Positions 1 to 9,143 of a stretch of DNA of 64,000 bases are shown in pieces (position 1 is the first letter of the stretch; every line of letters starts with the position of its first letter). Position numbers and translations under genes: made by a program. Origin of the DNA: Nesterenkonia xinjiangensis (GTDB taxonomy: Bacteria > Actinomycetota > Actinomycetes > Actinomycetales > Micrococcaceae); contig NZ_JACCFY010000001.1 in the NCBI RefSeq assembly GCF_013410745.1, forward strand, positions 1,860,001 through 1,924,000. The letters run 5' to 3'. The notes beneath the pieces were generated by a model. That model ran no database searches and was not told the origin of the DNA. It saw only the letters and a program-made list of their open reading frames with translations.

Positions 1-74
1 TCTGCCTCGCCGGGCAGCTTCTCGAGATCGTCGGGCGCAGAACTTCTCGGCCGGGGGGTCTTGTGCTCATCCAT
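1..74 (-). CDS. N-terminal fragment of a divergent gene, possibly the regulator of the MFS exporter
   Basis: Reading leftwards from an ATG at 74-72, an open frame runs off the window after 24 codons (MDEHKTPRPRSS...), with ordinary high-GC codon choice. An AAAGG ribosome-binding sequence lies about 10 nt upstream. It is divergent from the MFS gene and the shared gap holds two palindromic operators, the usual layout of a MarR/TetR/PadR-type regulator beside its target exporter. The family cannot be told from 24 residues. An alternative start at 70-68 in another frame uses rarer codons and is less likely. Confidence 0.35.
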   Translation of the reverse strand, partial: MDEHKTPRPRSSAPDDLEKLPGEA

Positions 75-95
75 ATGCAGAGATACCTTTGCATA
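74..95. promoter_or_regulatory. imperfect palindromic operator O1
   Basis: TATGCA and TGCATA close a 22 bp imperfect dyad whose half-sites read TGCAGAGATA and, on the other strand, TGCAAAGGTA. It overlaps the start of the leftward gene, so it could autoregulate it. It shares its half-site with O2 a few bases on. Confidence 0.5.
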
Positions 96-102
96 GACAT
101 CG

Positions 103-122
103 TTGCAGAGAAATCTCTGCAA
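103..122. promoter_or_regulatory. perfect palindromic operator O2
   Basis: Nine-base arms TTGCAGAGA and TCTCTGCAA are exact reverse complements separated by AA. The site lies 36 bp before the MFS start and repeats the TGCAGAGA half-site of O1. Two related dyads between divergent genes suggest cooperative repression by the neighbouring regulator. The binding protein is not identified. Confidence 0.6.
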
Positions 123-157
123 ACCTTTCTCGGCACCAGTCTACGGAGATGGTCACC

Positions 158-1831
158 ATGGCGCACACCACCACACCGGAGCAGCACGACGACGGCGGCG
201 TCGTCGCCGTCGCGACCGAGGTCGGCAGTGCCGGCGACACCGAGGCAGCCACTCCTCTCCGGCGCGAGCCGCTCGGCCGCCCGTTCAACGCCCATCTGGC
301 CACCGTGGCGCTGGCGAACCTCTCCGACGGGATCCTGATGACCGGGATCCCACTGATCGCCGTCTCGCTGACCCGCTCTCCGCAGGAGATCGCGCTGCTC
401 TCGGCCCTGTTCTGGCTCTCGTGGCTGTTCTTCGGGCTGCTGGCCGGGGCCGTCATCGACCGTGCCGACCGCCGCAGGGTCCGGATCCTGGCTCTCTCCG
501 TGAGGGTGGTCATCATGGTGGGCCTGGTCGCGGTCGCCCTGGCCGGGGCGCTGAGCATCGCCGTGCTGATCGGCTTCATGGGTCTCTACGGACTCACCCA
601 GGTCTTCGCAGACCTGGCCGGGCGCACCATGGTCCCGCAGGTGGCGCCGCGTTCGCGGCTGGCCGCGGCCAACGGGCGCACCATGGCCGCCGAGAAGATC
701 TTCAACGACTTCATCGGACGCCCGGTGGCGGGACTGTTGGTGATCCTCGGCGCCGGCTGGGTGATCGGAGTGCCGGCGGCGATCTGTGTGGCGGCCGTGC
801 TGCTGCTGATGTTCGGCCTGCGGGGTGACTTCCGGGCCGGCCGGACCGGCGACGCTGGGCCGGGTGACGGTGATGTCTCCCGGGCCGAGGGTGCCCAGCC
901 TGCGCCCGATCGGCCTGCACCCGACCAGCCTGCCGGGCTGGGGCCGGTCCTCGAGGGCCTGCGGCTGGTCATGGGACACCGGGTGCTGCGTCCCATCGTG
1001 GTGATGTCCTGCGCCGCCAATCTGGCGACCACAGCCTACTTCGCCGTCTACATCCTCTGGGTGGTGGGGGAGGGGTCTGCCGTGGGCCTCACGGAGGCCC
1101 AGTACCCGCTGCTGGCCGTGGCGGGCGCGGTGGGCGCCGTCGTCGGCTCCCTGCTGGTGGAGCGCATACGCATCGTGATCCCTGAGGTGCCGATGATGCT
1201 TGGGGCGTTCATGCTCCAGGTCCCGCTGCTGGTGCTGCCGGTGCTGCTGCCGCGGTTCGATGCCCTGCTCATCGGTGCGGCGGTGATGGGCTTCTTCAAC
1301 ATGACCGGCAACGTGGTGGCGATGACGCTGCTGCAGCGGCTGGTCCCCGGTGCCACGCTGGGGCGAGTGATCGGCGCGGTCACCACGGTCGGCTTCGGGC
1401 TCATGCCGCTGGGGGCGCTCTTGGGTGGTCTGGTCGGCGAGCACCTGGGGCTGCCGGCGGTGTTCATCTCCGCGGCGGCGCTCCTGGGCCTCTCGCTGCT
1501 CTACCCGATGCTGCGGGTCAGCCAGCGGATGGTCGACGAGGACGAGCATGGGGACGGATCCGGGGGAGGGCCCGAAGGGGGACCCGAGGATAGGCCCCAG
1601 GGTGGAGGCGAGGATGTCCCCACCCCGAGAAACACGTCGGGTGGGGAGCCCGCCACCGCTGAGCCGCTGAATCTGGCTCGTAGCGTTCACGAATCCCCCA
1701 GTCGACGCCGCCGCCCACGGCCGCGCGCGGCGGCGGAGCGGCCCATGCGTCTCGCACGCCAGCGAGCCGAGGCCGAGCGAAGTGCCAGGCAGAGCGCGCT
1801 CGGGGGCGGCGTCGAGTTCCGCTGGGCCTGA
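158..1831 (+). CDS. MFS exporter
   Basis: A 557-residue major facilitator superfamily protein with about twelve hydrophobic segments and the loop-2 signature region (AGAVIDRADRRRVR) that marks proton-coupled drug or siderophore exporters. A hydrophilic central loop at about residues 230-285 separates the two halves. I start at ATG 158 because GGAG sits 9 nt upstream; the in-frame ATG at 149 is too close to it. The last ~110 residues are a low-complexity Gly/Glu/Arg tail. Part of that tail (positions 1636-1706) is encoded by a repeat that recurs in the 3' end of the convergent ogt gene. Substrate is unknown; control by the two dyads just upstream is inferred. Confidence 0.85.
   Translation: MAHTTTPEQHDDGGVVAVATEVGSAGDTEAATPLRREPLGRPFNAHLATVALANLSDGILMTGIPLIAVSLTRSPQEIALLSALFWLSWLFFGLLAGAVIDRADRRRVRILALSVRVVIMVGLVAVALAGALSIAVLIGFMGLYGLTQVFADLAGRTMVPQVAPRSRLAAANGRTMAAEKIFNDFIGRPVAGLLVILGAGWVIGVPAAICVAAVLLLMFGLRGDFRAGRTGDAGPGDGDVSRAEGAQPAPDRPAPDQPAGLGPVLEGLRLVMGHRVLRPIVVMSCAANLATTAYFAVYILWVVGEGSAVGLTEAQYPLLAVAGAVGAVVGSLLVERIRIVIPEVPMMLGAFMLQVPLLVLPVLLPRFDALLIGAAVMGFFNMTGNVVAMTLLQRLVPGATLGRVIGAVTTVGFGLMPLGALLGGLVGEHLGLPAVFISAAALLGLSLLYPMLRVSQRMVDEDEHGDGSGGGPEGGPEDRPQGGGEDVPTPRNTSGGEPATAEPLNLARSVHESPSRRRRPRPRAAAERPMRLARQRAEAERSARQSALGGGVEFRWA
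1636..1706. repeat. 71 bp palindromic element, copy 1 (inside MFS 3' end)
   Basis: This stretch aligns along its whole length with 1941-2012. Both have a G/C-rich left arm (GTCGGGTGGGG here), a centre containing CCACCGCTGAGCCGCTG, and a right arm GAATCCCCCAGTCGAC. Here the arms have drifted and it is read as the MFS C-terminal tail. Confidence 0.6.
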
Positions 1832-1859
1832 TCTCCTCCCCTGAGCCCCTCCACCTGAG

Positions 1860-1943
1860 CCCCGCCCCTCACTCCCCGCCCCTCACTCCCCGCCCCTCAC
1901 TCCCCGCCCCTCACTCCCCGCCCCTCACTCCCCGCCCCTCATC
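1860..1943. repeat. 14 bp tandem repeat, about 6 copies
   Basis: The unit CCCCGCCCCTCACT is repeated head to tail with almost no variation between the MFS stop codon and the second copy of the 71 bp element. It is noncoding on both strands. It looks like a slippage-prone minisatellite. Confidence 0.9.
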
Positions 1944-2012
1944 GAGTGGGGGAATCTCCTACCGCTAAGTCGCCGATTCCGGCTGTGAGTGGTCGTGAAT
2001 CCCCCACTCGAT
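1941..2012. repeat. 72 bp palindromic element, copy 2 (3' end of ogt)
   Basis: Arms ATCGAGTGGGGGA and TCCCCCACTCGAT are exact reverse complements closing a ~46 nt centre. The centre contains ACCGCTAAGTCGCCGATT. It overlaps the last ~16 codons of ogt. It may act as a bidirectional terminator as well as a mobile repeat. Confidence 0.7.
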
Positions 2013-2591
2013 GGGGAGTTGGTCGTCTGTCTGGCTCTGCCCGCCCGGATCGAGGGGGAGCTGGCCACCGCGCTCCAGGGCCAGCAGCTGCTCCTTGCGG
2101 GGGACCCCGCCGCCGTAGCCGGTCATGGATCCGTCGGCGCCGATCACCCGGTGGCAGGGCACGATGATCGAGATCGGGTTGCGGCCGTTGGCCAGCCCCA
2201 CGGCCCGGGAGGCCCCCGCTCGTCCCAGATGCGCGGCGAGCTGCCCGTAGGTCCACGTCTCTCCGTAGGGAATCTCACGCAGCCCGGCCCATACGGCCCG
2301 CTGGAACTCGGTGCCGACGGCGGCCAGCGGCAGGTCGAAGTCTTGTCGTTCGCCGGTGAAGTACTCGTCCAGCTGCTTCCCGGCGCACTGCACGACGTCG
2401 GCGGCCTCCCGACGGCCTACGCGTTCGCCCCAGCTCTTCACGGTGGTGTGGCGGTGCTCCTGCATGTACACCCCGGTCAGCGCCTGGCCGTCGGTCACCA
2501 GGGCCAGCTGACCCACGGGTGAGTCGATCAGCGAGTGGGACAGTGAGTGGGACAGCGTGGTGATCGGAGTGGTCGTGTGGCTGGAGCTCAT
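1965..2591 (-). CDS. ogt: methylated-DNA--[protein]-cysteine S-methyltransferase
   Basis: Repairs O6-alkylguanine by transferring the alkyl group to its own cysteine. The 208-residue protein carries the diagnostic IIVPCHRVIG active-site motif (acceptor Cys in PCHR), preceded by GTEFQRAVWAGLREIPYGETWTY helices and the ASRAVGLANGRNPI turn of the DNA-binding domain. Start ATG 2591 overlaps the TGA of the upstream adaA-alkA gene (ATGA), so the two are probably translationally coupled as one alkylation-damage operon. The last ~16 residues are encoded by the 72 bp repeat and look like an added tail not needed for activity. Confidence 0.95.
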   Translation of the reverse strand: MSSSHTTTPITTLSHSLSHSLIDSPVGQLALVTDGQALTGVYMQEHRHTTVKSWGERVGRREAADVVQCAGKQLDEYFTGERQDFDLPLAAVGTEFQRAVWAGLREIPYGETWTYGQLAAHLGRAGASRAVGLANGRNPISIIVPCHRVIGADGSMTGYGGGVPRKEQLLALERGGQLPLDPGGQSQTDDQLPIEWGIHDHSQPESAT

Positions 2592-4162
2592 CGGAGGGTC
2601 TCCTTCTGTAGGGACGGGTTCTGTGGCAGGCGGGCGACGGCGTGGTCGCTGCTCGCCCACAGCAGCGCGGTGGTGTAGGAGCGCCAGGGGCGCCACGCGT
2701 CGGCTGCCCCGGCCAGTCGGCGCGGATCCCCGGGGAGCCCCAGGGCCTCGGCGGCCAGGCGCGTACCCAGGTCGGTGGCGGGGAAGGCGTCGGGGTCCCC
2801 GAGCCCGCGCAGCGCGATCATCTCCACGCTCCAGGGGCCGATGCCGCGCAGCGCCGTCAGCTCGCGGCGCACCTCCGCCCAGGGGGCACCGACGTCGAGC
2901 CGGAGCCTTCCGGTGGTGAGCGCCTCGGCCAGCCCACGCAGGGTGGCTCGGCGGGAGGCTGGCATCCCGGGCCAGCGCGCATCGTCCTCGGCCGTGGTCA
3001 GTGATGCAGCGGTGGGGAACAGGTGAGTGGGGCCTCCGGGCAGGAGCAGTGCCTCGGGCAGCGGCTCGCCGAACGCGCGGGTCAGTCGGGCGCCCATGGT
3101 GCCGGCGGCCTGGGTGGAGATCTGCTGACCCAGCACCACGCGGAAGGCTTGCTCCTCCGGGTCCGGGCTCCCGGGGAGCCGGCAGCCCGGGAGGCGCGCC
3201 ACCAGCGGCGCAAAGTCCTCATCGGTGCGCAGGGCGTCGTCGATCCCCACCGGATCGGCGTCCAGGTCCAGCATCCGCCGGCAGCGCTGCACCGCCGAGG
3301 TCAGGTCCCGCAGGTCGGTGAGCCGCAGCTGCGCCTCGATCCACCCGCGGTGCCCGTCGTCGGGACGCAGGGAGACGACGCCGGCACCGTGGGGCAGGCG
3401 CATCGCCCGGTGCAGAACACCGCCGGAGGGATGTCCGGGTGCCTCCTGAGGGTGCCAGGTGTCCACACTGGGCACGGCGGTGGCGATGAGGTGGCCGAAC
3501 AGGCTGGGCACATGCAGCGGGGGCCGGTAGGCCAGGCGCAGGGTGAGCAGATGCGGGGCCGCGGGGGTCGGGCGGATCGCGGAGGCGCGGCCGTTGCGGC
3601 GCGCGCCGCGCAGCTCGGTGGGGGAGGCGGCGAACACTGCGCGCACCGTCTCGTTGAAGGACCTCACCGAGGCGAACCCGGCGGCGAACGCGATCTCGGA
3701 GAAGCTCAGCCCGGTGCCCTCGATCAGGGTCCGCGCGGTGGAGGCGCGCTGGGCACGGGCCAGGGCGAGCGGGCCGGCGCCGAGTTCCTCGCGCAACACC
3801 CTCTCCACCTGCCGGGAGCTGTAGCCCAGGGCGGCGGACAGTCCCTCCACCCCCGAGCGATCCACCTCGCCGTCGGCGATCAGCCGCATCGCTCGGGCGG
3901 CGGTGTCCTCCCGGATGTTCCAGTCCGGGGAGCCGGGGGAGGCCTCGGGGCGGCAGCGGCGGCAGGCGCGGAAGCCTGCTCGCTGAGCCGCGGCGGCGGT
4001 CGGATGGAAGGTCAGGTGCTCACGTTTCGGGGGCGGCGCAGGGCAGCTGGGTCGGCAGTAGATTCCGGTGCTCGTCACGCCCACGTAGAGCCGCCCGTCG
4101 AAGCGGGCGTCACGGGCGCGCACGGCCTTCACGCAGGCGTCGGGGTCGAGCATCAGGGTCAT
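2588..4162 (-). CDS. AdaA-AlkA fusion: methylphosphotriester-sensing regulator and 3-methyladenine DNA glycosylase II
   Basis: Residues 1-80 form the Ada zinc domain with the pairs IYCRPSC and CRRC; the first Cys of this set is the methyl acceptor in Ada. An AraC-type HTH follows (about 85-185, LGYSSRQVERVLREELG). Then come an AlkA N-terminal domain and a HhH-GPD glycosylase domain (about 290-500) with the hairpin LRGIGPWSVEM and catalytic Asp in PATDLG. It both senses methylated DNA and excises alkylated bases. About 524 residues, as expected for this fusion. ATG 4162 is chosen; a GTG two codons upstream (4168) is also possible. Followed by ogt with a 4 bp overlap. Confidence 0.93.
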   Translation of the reverse strand: MTLMLDPDACVKAVRARDARFDGRLYVGVTSTGIYCRPSCPAPPPKREHLTFHPTAAAAQRAGFRACRRCRPEASPGSPDWNIREDTAARAMRLIADGEVDRSGVEGLSAALGYSSRQVERVLREELGAGPLALARAQRASTARTLIEGTGLSFSEIAFAAGFASVRSFNETVRAVFAASPTELRGARRNGRASAIRPTPAAPHLLTLRLAYRPPLHVPSLFGHLIATAVPSVDTWHPQEAPGHPSGGVLHRAMRLPHGAGVVSLRPDDGHRGWIEAQLRLTDLRDLTSAVQRCRRMLDLDADPVGIDDALRTDEDFAPLVARLPGCRLPGSPDPEEQAFRVVLGQQISTQAAGTMGARLTRAFGEPLPEALLLPGGPTHLFPTAASLTTAEDDARWPGMPASRRATLRGLAEALTTGRLRLDVGAPWAEVRRELTALRGIGPWSVEMIALRGLGDPDAFPATDLGTRLAAEALGLPGDPRRLAGAADAWRPWRSYTTALLWASSDHAVARLPQNPSLQKETLR

Positions 4163-4258
4163 CGGCACAGCACCAGCATGCGCCAGTCGGGTCCCTGGTG
4201 CCAGCAGGAATCCGACATCGTTGTGGCGACGCCGTGACGACCCCGACGGGGCCGCTGC

Positions 4259-4927
4259 TCAGCGGGAGGAGCGTGGCGGGCGGGGGATGCCGCCCGGGCC
4301 CGCGCCGCCTGGTCCCTGCGGGTGAGTGTCGCCGCCGTCCCCTTCACCGGTGCCTTCACCGGTGGGGCGACCGGCCCCACGGGCAGGGTCCGCCGTATCG
4401 GCGGGCAGCGGCTTGGTGGCCTCGAGGGACTCCCGCGGGCCGGAGTCCCTGCTCTTCCTGCCCGTGATCTTCCGGTCAGACCCCGTGGCCCCCGACCCCT
4501 TGGTCGCGGGGACGTCGGCCGCCGCGTCAGCGGGCCGGGCACGCCGCCAGGCCCGATGCGAGCCGAGCAGGACATACGCCACCAGCAGAGCCAGGGCGAG
4601 CAGGCCGTCGATGATGAGGGTGGCCCAGGCGCCGTCGGCGGTGTCCAGCTGGCTCCAGGCCAACAGTGCCAGGCCGAGTTTGTGCAGGAACGCCAGCTCG
4701 AGCACCCCTGGGTAGCCGGTGGGGCGCCAGGCGACCAGGGCGAAGAGTCCGGCGAAGACCACCAGCCCGAAGCCGCGCCAGGCCTCGTTCAGGAGATGCT
4801 CGGAGCCTGCATCGCCCAGCTGGGCGATGCTCGCCCCCGCGGCGGCGGCCGCGGCCAGGGCGGCCAGGATCAGCAGGGCTCGTCCCGCGACGGCCCGCTT
4901 CGCCGCCGCATCCGGGGTGGTGGTCAT
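4259..4927 (-). CDS. small integral membrane protein, unknown function
   Basis: A 222-residue protein with four predicted hydrophobic helices in the first ~125 residues (for example RALLILAALAAAAAAG and TLIIDGLLALALLVAYVLLG). A long polar, Gly/Pro/Arg-rich cytoplasmic tail follows. AGAGGAG gives a good ribosome-binding site before ATG 4927. It is co-directional with adaA-alkA about 100 bp downstream, so co-transcription is possible but not shown. I recognise no catalytic motif. Confidence 0.7.
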   Translation of the reverse strand: MTTTPDAAAKRAVAGRALLILAALAAAAAAGASIAQLGDAGSEHLLNEAWRGFGLVVFAGLFALVAWRPTGYPGVLELAFLHKLGLALLAWSQLDTADGAWATLIIDGLLALALLVAYVLLGSHRAWRRARPADAAADVPATKGSGATGSDRKITGRKSRDSGPRESLEATKPLPADTADPARGAGRPTGEGTGEGDGGDTHPQGPGGAGPGGIPRPPRSSR

Positions 4928-5063
4928 CGCAGCTCCTCTGCTCAGTGCCTGGCATGTGCCCCGCGCCCGACATCTCGCGGACGCGGTCCCTGAGTGTCAG
5001 GGTAAGGCAGTCGCGGCCCGCTGACCAGGGGTGCTGATGTGGAACCGCGGAGGTGCGGGACGC

Positions 5064-5513
5064 TCAACCGGCGACGTCGAAGAGGGCGTCCCCTGGGGAG
5101 ACCTCTGATGCGTCCGTCGGGGTGACGGAGTCGGCGGGCTGGTCCAGCGCCACCACCGGGATGATCGTCGAGATGCCTTCTCCGCTGATGTTCCCGGGGG
5201 TCCATCGCACCATGGGGTCGCCCTGGGTCACCTGGTCGCCCTGCTGGGCGAGGACTTCGAAGCCCTCTCCCTCGAGCCGGACGGTGTTGATCCCCAGGTG
5301 GACCAGGATGCCCACCCCGTCCTCGCCCTGGATGACGAAGGCGTGCGGGTGGACTTTGATGACCTTCCCCGTAACGGGTGCGCCCACGGTGGTCTCCTCC
5401 GGCGCCGGGTCCAGGGCGATGCCGGGGCCCACCATCGCGGAGGAGAACACCGGGTCCGGGACCTCCGTCAGCGGAAGGACCCGGCCGGGGCAGGGTGCGG
5501 CGACCCGGGTCAA
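5064..5513 (-). CDS. PTS glucose-type EIIA component (N-acetylglucosamine PTS)
   Basis: A 149-residue EIIA of the Crr family that passes phosphate from HPr-His to EIIB. The motif GILVHLGINTV holds the phosphorylated histidine, and the second active-site His lies in VHPHAF. The start is a TTG overlapping the EIIB stop (TTGA), indicating coupling. A later in-frame start would cut the first beta strand. It is the last gene of the nagB2-EIIB-EIIA operon, whose EIIC partner is on the opposite strand at 7872. Confidence 0.9.
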   Translation of the reverse strand: MTRVAAPCPGRVLPLTEVPDPVFSSAMVGPGIALDPAPEETTVGAPVTGKVIKVHPHAFVIQGEDGVGILVHLGINTVRLEGEGFEVLAQQGDQVTQGDPMVRWTPGNISGEGISTIIPVVALDQPADSVTPTDASEVSPGDALFDVAG

Positions 5514-5743
5514 CGCAGGTCCTCGATGTCCTCGGCGATGGTGTCCGCCTCGGGTCCGACGACGACCTGCACGACGTTGCCGCTGATCATCACGCCGTGG
5601 GCGCCCGCGGCCTTCAGCGCGGCCTCGTTCACCTGGGAGGCGTCCTCGACCTCGGTGCGCAGTCGGGTGATGCAGGGTTCGATCTCGATGATGTTGTCCG
5701 ATCCTCCGAGTCCGGCGAGGATCTGCTCTGCACGGTCAGCCAT
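5510..5743 (-). CDS. PTS EIIB component, glucose/N-acetylglucosamine family
   Basis: A 77-residue free-standing EIIB domain. The phosphocysteine lies in the conserved IEPCITRLR motif, followed by the usual GAHGVMISGNVVQVVVG core. GGAG precedes the ATG. Actinobacteria often encode the glucose-family IIB, IIC and IIA domains as separate genes, as here. Confidence 0.93.
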   Translation of the reverse strand: MADRAEQILAGLGGSDNIIEIEPCITRLRTEVEDASQVNEAALKAAGAHGVMISGNVVQVVVGPEADTIAEDIEDLR

Positions 5744-5809
5744 GATGGGCTCCTTCTCTCAATGATTCTACGGGTGTGCGGTGATGGAACACGGTGAGGG
5801 CAGGTGGAG

Positions 5810-6877
5810 TCAGGCGTCGGTGCGGGTCACCTTCGCCAGGCCCTGGGGTGCATCGGGGGAGAGTCCCAGGGAGCGGGAGAGCTGCTCGACGACGAGCTGC
5901 ATCGGGATGATGTTCACCAGGGGTGCCAGTGTCTCAGGCAGCTCCGCTCCAGGGACATGGACGCCGACGGCTCGCTGGAACTCCGCGGAGCCGCCGACGC
6001 CGATGACGGTCGCCCCGCGGTCGGCGAGGTCCTGGGCCAGCTGCACCATGGGTGTGCTCAGCGGGCCGTCGGCGGCGGCGTGGACGACGGCGGCGACCCC
6101 TTCCCCGACGGCGGCGATGGGGCCGTGGCGCAGGTCGGCGTAGGAGTAGCCTCGCACCGGACGCAGGCAGGTCTCCTCGATCTTCAGCGCGGTCTCCAGG
6201 GCGGTGCCCATGAGCAGACCGCGGCCGGTGACCACGGTGGTGGCGTGCGAGCCGAGCGTCTCCACGGCGGGGTCCACACCGGCGCGGGCCTGCAGGATCC
6301 GTGCGGCCTGTGCGGGGGCTCGTCGCAGCTGATCCTCCAGGGCCGCGGCGGCGGCGACGTCGCCGTCCTGACGGAGGGCGGCGACGCTGAGCAGGACCAT
6401 TCCGACCAGCTGTGCGGTGTAGGACTTCGTGGCGGGCACGGCGAGCTCATCGCCCGCCTGGGTGACCAGGGCGACGTCGGCCTCCTGGGCCAGCGGGGAG
6501 TCGGCGCCGTTGGTGATCGCCACAGTGGCGGCGCCGCGGCCGCGTCCCCAGCGCTGGGTCTCCACGATCTCCTCGGTGCGGCCGGACTGGGAGACGCTCA
6601 CCAGCACGGTGTCTCGGAGGTCCAGATCGGCCCGGTAGTGCGTGGCGACGCTGGGGGAGGCGAGTCCGCCGAGCACCCCGGCCTGGGTCTCCAGGAGGTA
6701 GCGGCCGTAGACGGCGGCGTTGTCACTGGTTCCTCTGGCGGCGAAGAGCACGCGACGTCGGCCGGTGAAGAGGGCACCCAGGGCGTCCAGGGTCTCCGGG
6801 GTGTCCAGGAGGGCCTCGATCGTGTGCTGGAGGGATTCTGGCTGCTCGGCGGTCTCCCGCGCCATCTGTGTGGTCAT
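5810..6877 (-). CDS. SIS-domain glucosamine-6-phosphate deaminase (NagB-II/AgaS-like)
   Basis: A 355-residue protein of two SIS (sugar isomerase) domains without the glutaminase domain of GlmS. The phosphosugar-binding signatures FAARGTSDNAAVYGRYLLE and SVSQSGRTEEIVE are in the first domain, and VVTGRGLLMGTALETALKIEE and YADLRHGPIA in the second. Its place in a NAG PTS/nagA regulon suggests deamination of GlcN6P to fructose-6-phosphate, replacing classical NagB. A GlmS-like isomerase role without amidotransfer cannot be excluded. Start ATG 6877 has AGGTGGAG immediately upstream; upstream in-frame sequence is discarded. Confidence 0.88.
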   Translation of the reverse strand: MTTQMARETAEQPESLQHTIEALLDTPETLDALGALFTGRRRVLFAARGTSDNAAVYGRYLLETQAGVLGGLASPSVATHYRADLDLRDTVLVSVSQSGRTEEIVETQRWGRGRGAATVAITNGADSPLAQEADVALVTQAGDELAVPATKSYTAQLVGMVLLSVAALRQDGDVAAAAALEDQLRRAPAQAARILQARAGVDPAVETLGSHATTVVTGRGLLMGTALETALKIEETCLRPVRGYSYADLRHGPIAAVGEGVAAVVHAAADGPLSTPMVQLAQDLADRGATVIGVGGSAEFQRAVGVHVPGAELPETLAPLVNIIPMQLVVEQLSRSLGLSPDAPQGLAKVTRTDA

Positions 6878-6933
6878 CTCCACCTGCTTTCGGGAACGGT
6901 CCGACGTGGAGAGCCGGAGCGGTGGTGGCGGTC

Positions 6934-6962
6934 TTGACAACATGTGTGATGACCGCCATAGT
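6934..6962 (+). promoter_or_regulatory. promoter of the GntR-EIIC-nagA operon
   Basis: TTGACA (6934-6939), a 17 bp spacer and CATAGT (6957-6962) form a near-consensus housekeeping promoter. The predicted transcription start falls inside the operator at 6966-6979, so bound regulator would block initiation. Confidence 0.6.
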
Positions 6963-6965
6963 CAA

Positions 6966-6979
6966 CTGGTACGTACCAG
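6966..6979. promoter_or_regulatory. DasR/NagR-type operator
   Basis: The perfect 14 bp palindrome CTGGTACGTACCAG lies between the divergent NAG operons. It closely resembles the dre-type sites (ACTGGTCTAGACCAGT) bound by DasR/NagR GntR regulators and released by amino-sugar phosphates. A single site can serve both directions. Confidence 0.8.
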
Positions 6980-7020
6980 ACCGTATCAATCCGGCGAGGA
7001 GTTGTCGAGAGGTGGATCAC

Positions 7021-7791
7021 GTGGCCGACGCAGGGGCTCACTCGGACCAGGCCGTCATCACAGGCGGCCCTGAACCCAAGCACATCCAGCTCAGCGCCGT
7101 GCTCGCCCGGATGGCCTCCGAGGAGCTGGGCCCCGGGGTGATGGTCCCCTCGGAGCGCGCCCTGATGGTCACCTATGGGGTCTCGCGGGCGACGGTCCGC
7201 AAGGCGGTCGACACGCTCATCGTCGACGGGCTGTTGCGCCGGGTTCAGGGGAAGGGGACCTTCGTCGTGGAGCCTCGGCTGGAGAGCCGGCTCCACCTGG
7301 CCTCCTTCACTCAGGACATGCGTCGCCGCGGACTGCGTCCCACCACCCGGCTGATCAGCTGCGAGGCGGTCGAGCCCCCTCCCGAGGCAGCTGCCTCGCT
7401 GGGCATGACGGGCGGCGGCTCAGGAGGGAAGGTGTGGGCCCTGACCCGGGTGCGCTGCGCCGATGACCGGCCCATCGCGCTGGAGAACGGCTGGTACCCG
7501 GTCTCGCTCTTCCCCGAGCTGGACCGGCGGAACCTGACCGGGTCCCTCTATGAGATCTTCGCCTCCGACTACGGGGTGTCCATCGACTCCGCCGAACAGA
7601 CCCTCTGGGGCGAGTCCGCGGACCGTTCCCTGGCTCAGCTGCTGGAGAGTGAGATCGCCACGCCGCTGCTGGTCTTCCGGCGCGTCTCCCACTCCGGAGG
7701 CCAGCCCGTGGAGCACGTGGTCTCCCGGTATCGGGGGGACCGGTACCAGGTCCACATGAGCCTCAGCCGGGACGAGACGTCCCCCTCCTGA
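7021..7791 (+). CDS. GntR/UTRA regulator of N-acetylglucosamine use (DasR/NagR-like)
   Basis: A 256-residue HutC-subfamily GntR repressor. A winged HTH (about residues 20-85, PSERALMVTYGVSRATVRKAVDTL and VQGKGTFV) precedes a UTRA effector domain (about 95-250). UTRA domains of this subfamily bind GlcN6P or GlcNAc6P. I choose GTG 7021, about 7 nt after GAGAGG; GTG 7012 is an alternative. The CTGGTACGTACCAG operator just upstream and the operon with EIIC and nagA support specific autoregulation. Confidence 0.9.
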   Translation: MADAGAHSDQAVITGGPEPKHIQLSAVLARMASEELGPGVMVPSERALMVTYGVSRATVRKAVDTLIVDGLLRRVQGKGTFVVEPRLESRLHLASFTQDMRRRGLRPTTRLISCEAVEPPPEAAASLGMTGGGSGGKVWALTRVRCADDRPIALENGWYPVSLFPELDRRNLTGSLYEIFASDYGVSIDSAEQTLWGESADRSLAQLLESEIATPLLVFRRVSHSGGQPVEHVVSRYRGDRYQVHMSLSRDETSPS

Positions 7792-7871
7792 ACTGCACGA
7801 CTCCGCACAGAACCTTCACACAGAACCGCCCAGACACCACCGATGCACTCGCCCCTGGAAGGAGCACTCCC

Positions 7872-9139
<1,268 letters not shown>

Positions 9140-9143
<4 letters not shown>

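Noticed and set aside
1860-1943. Possible CRISPR array
   Set aside because: The 14 bp units are directly adjacent with no spacers, and there are no cas genes in the window.
3023-4237. 404-codon plus-strand open frame over adaA-alkA
   Set aside because: Gly/Arg/Ala-rich shadow of a gene with complete Ada, AraC and AlkA motifs.
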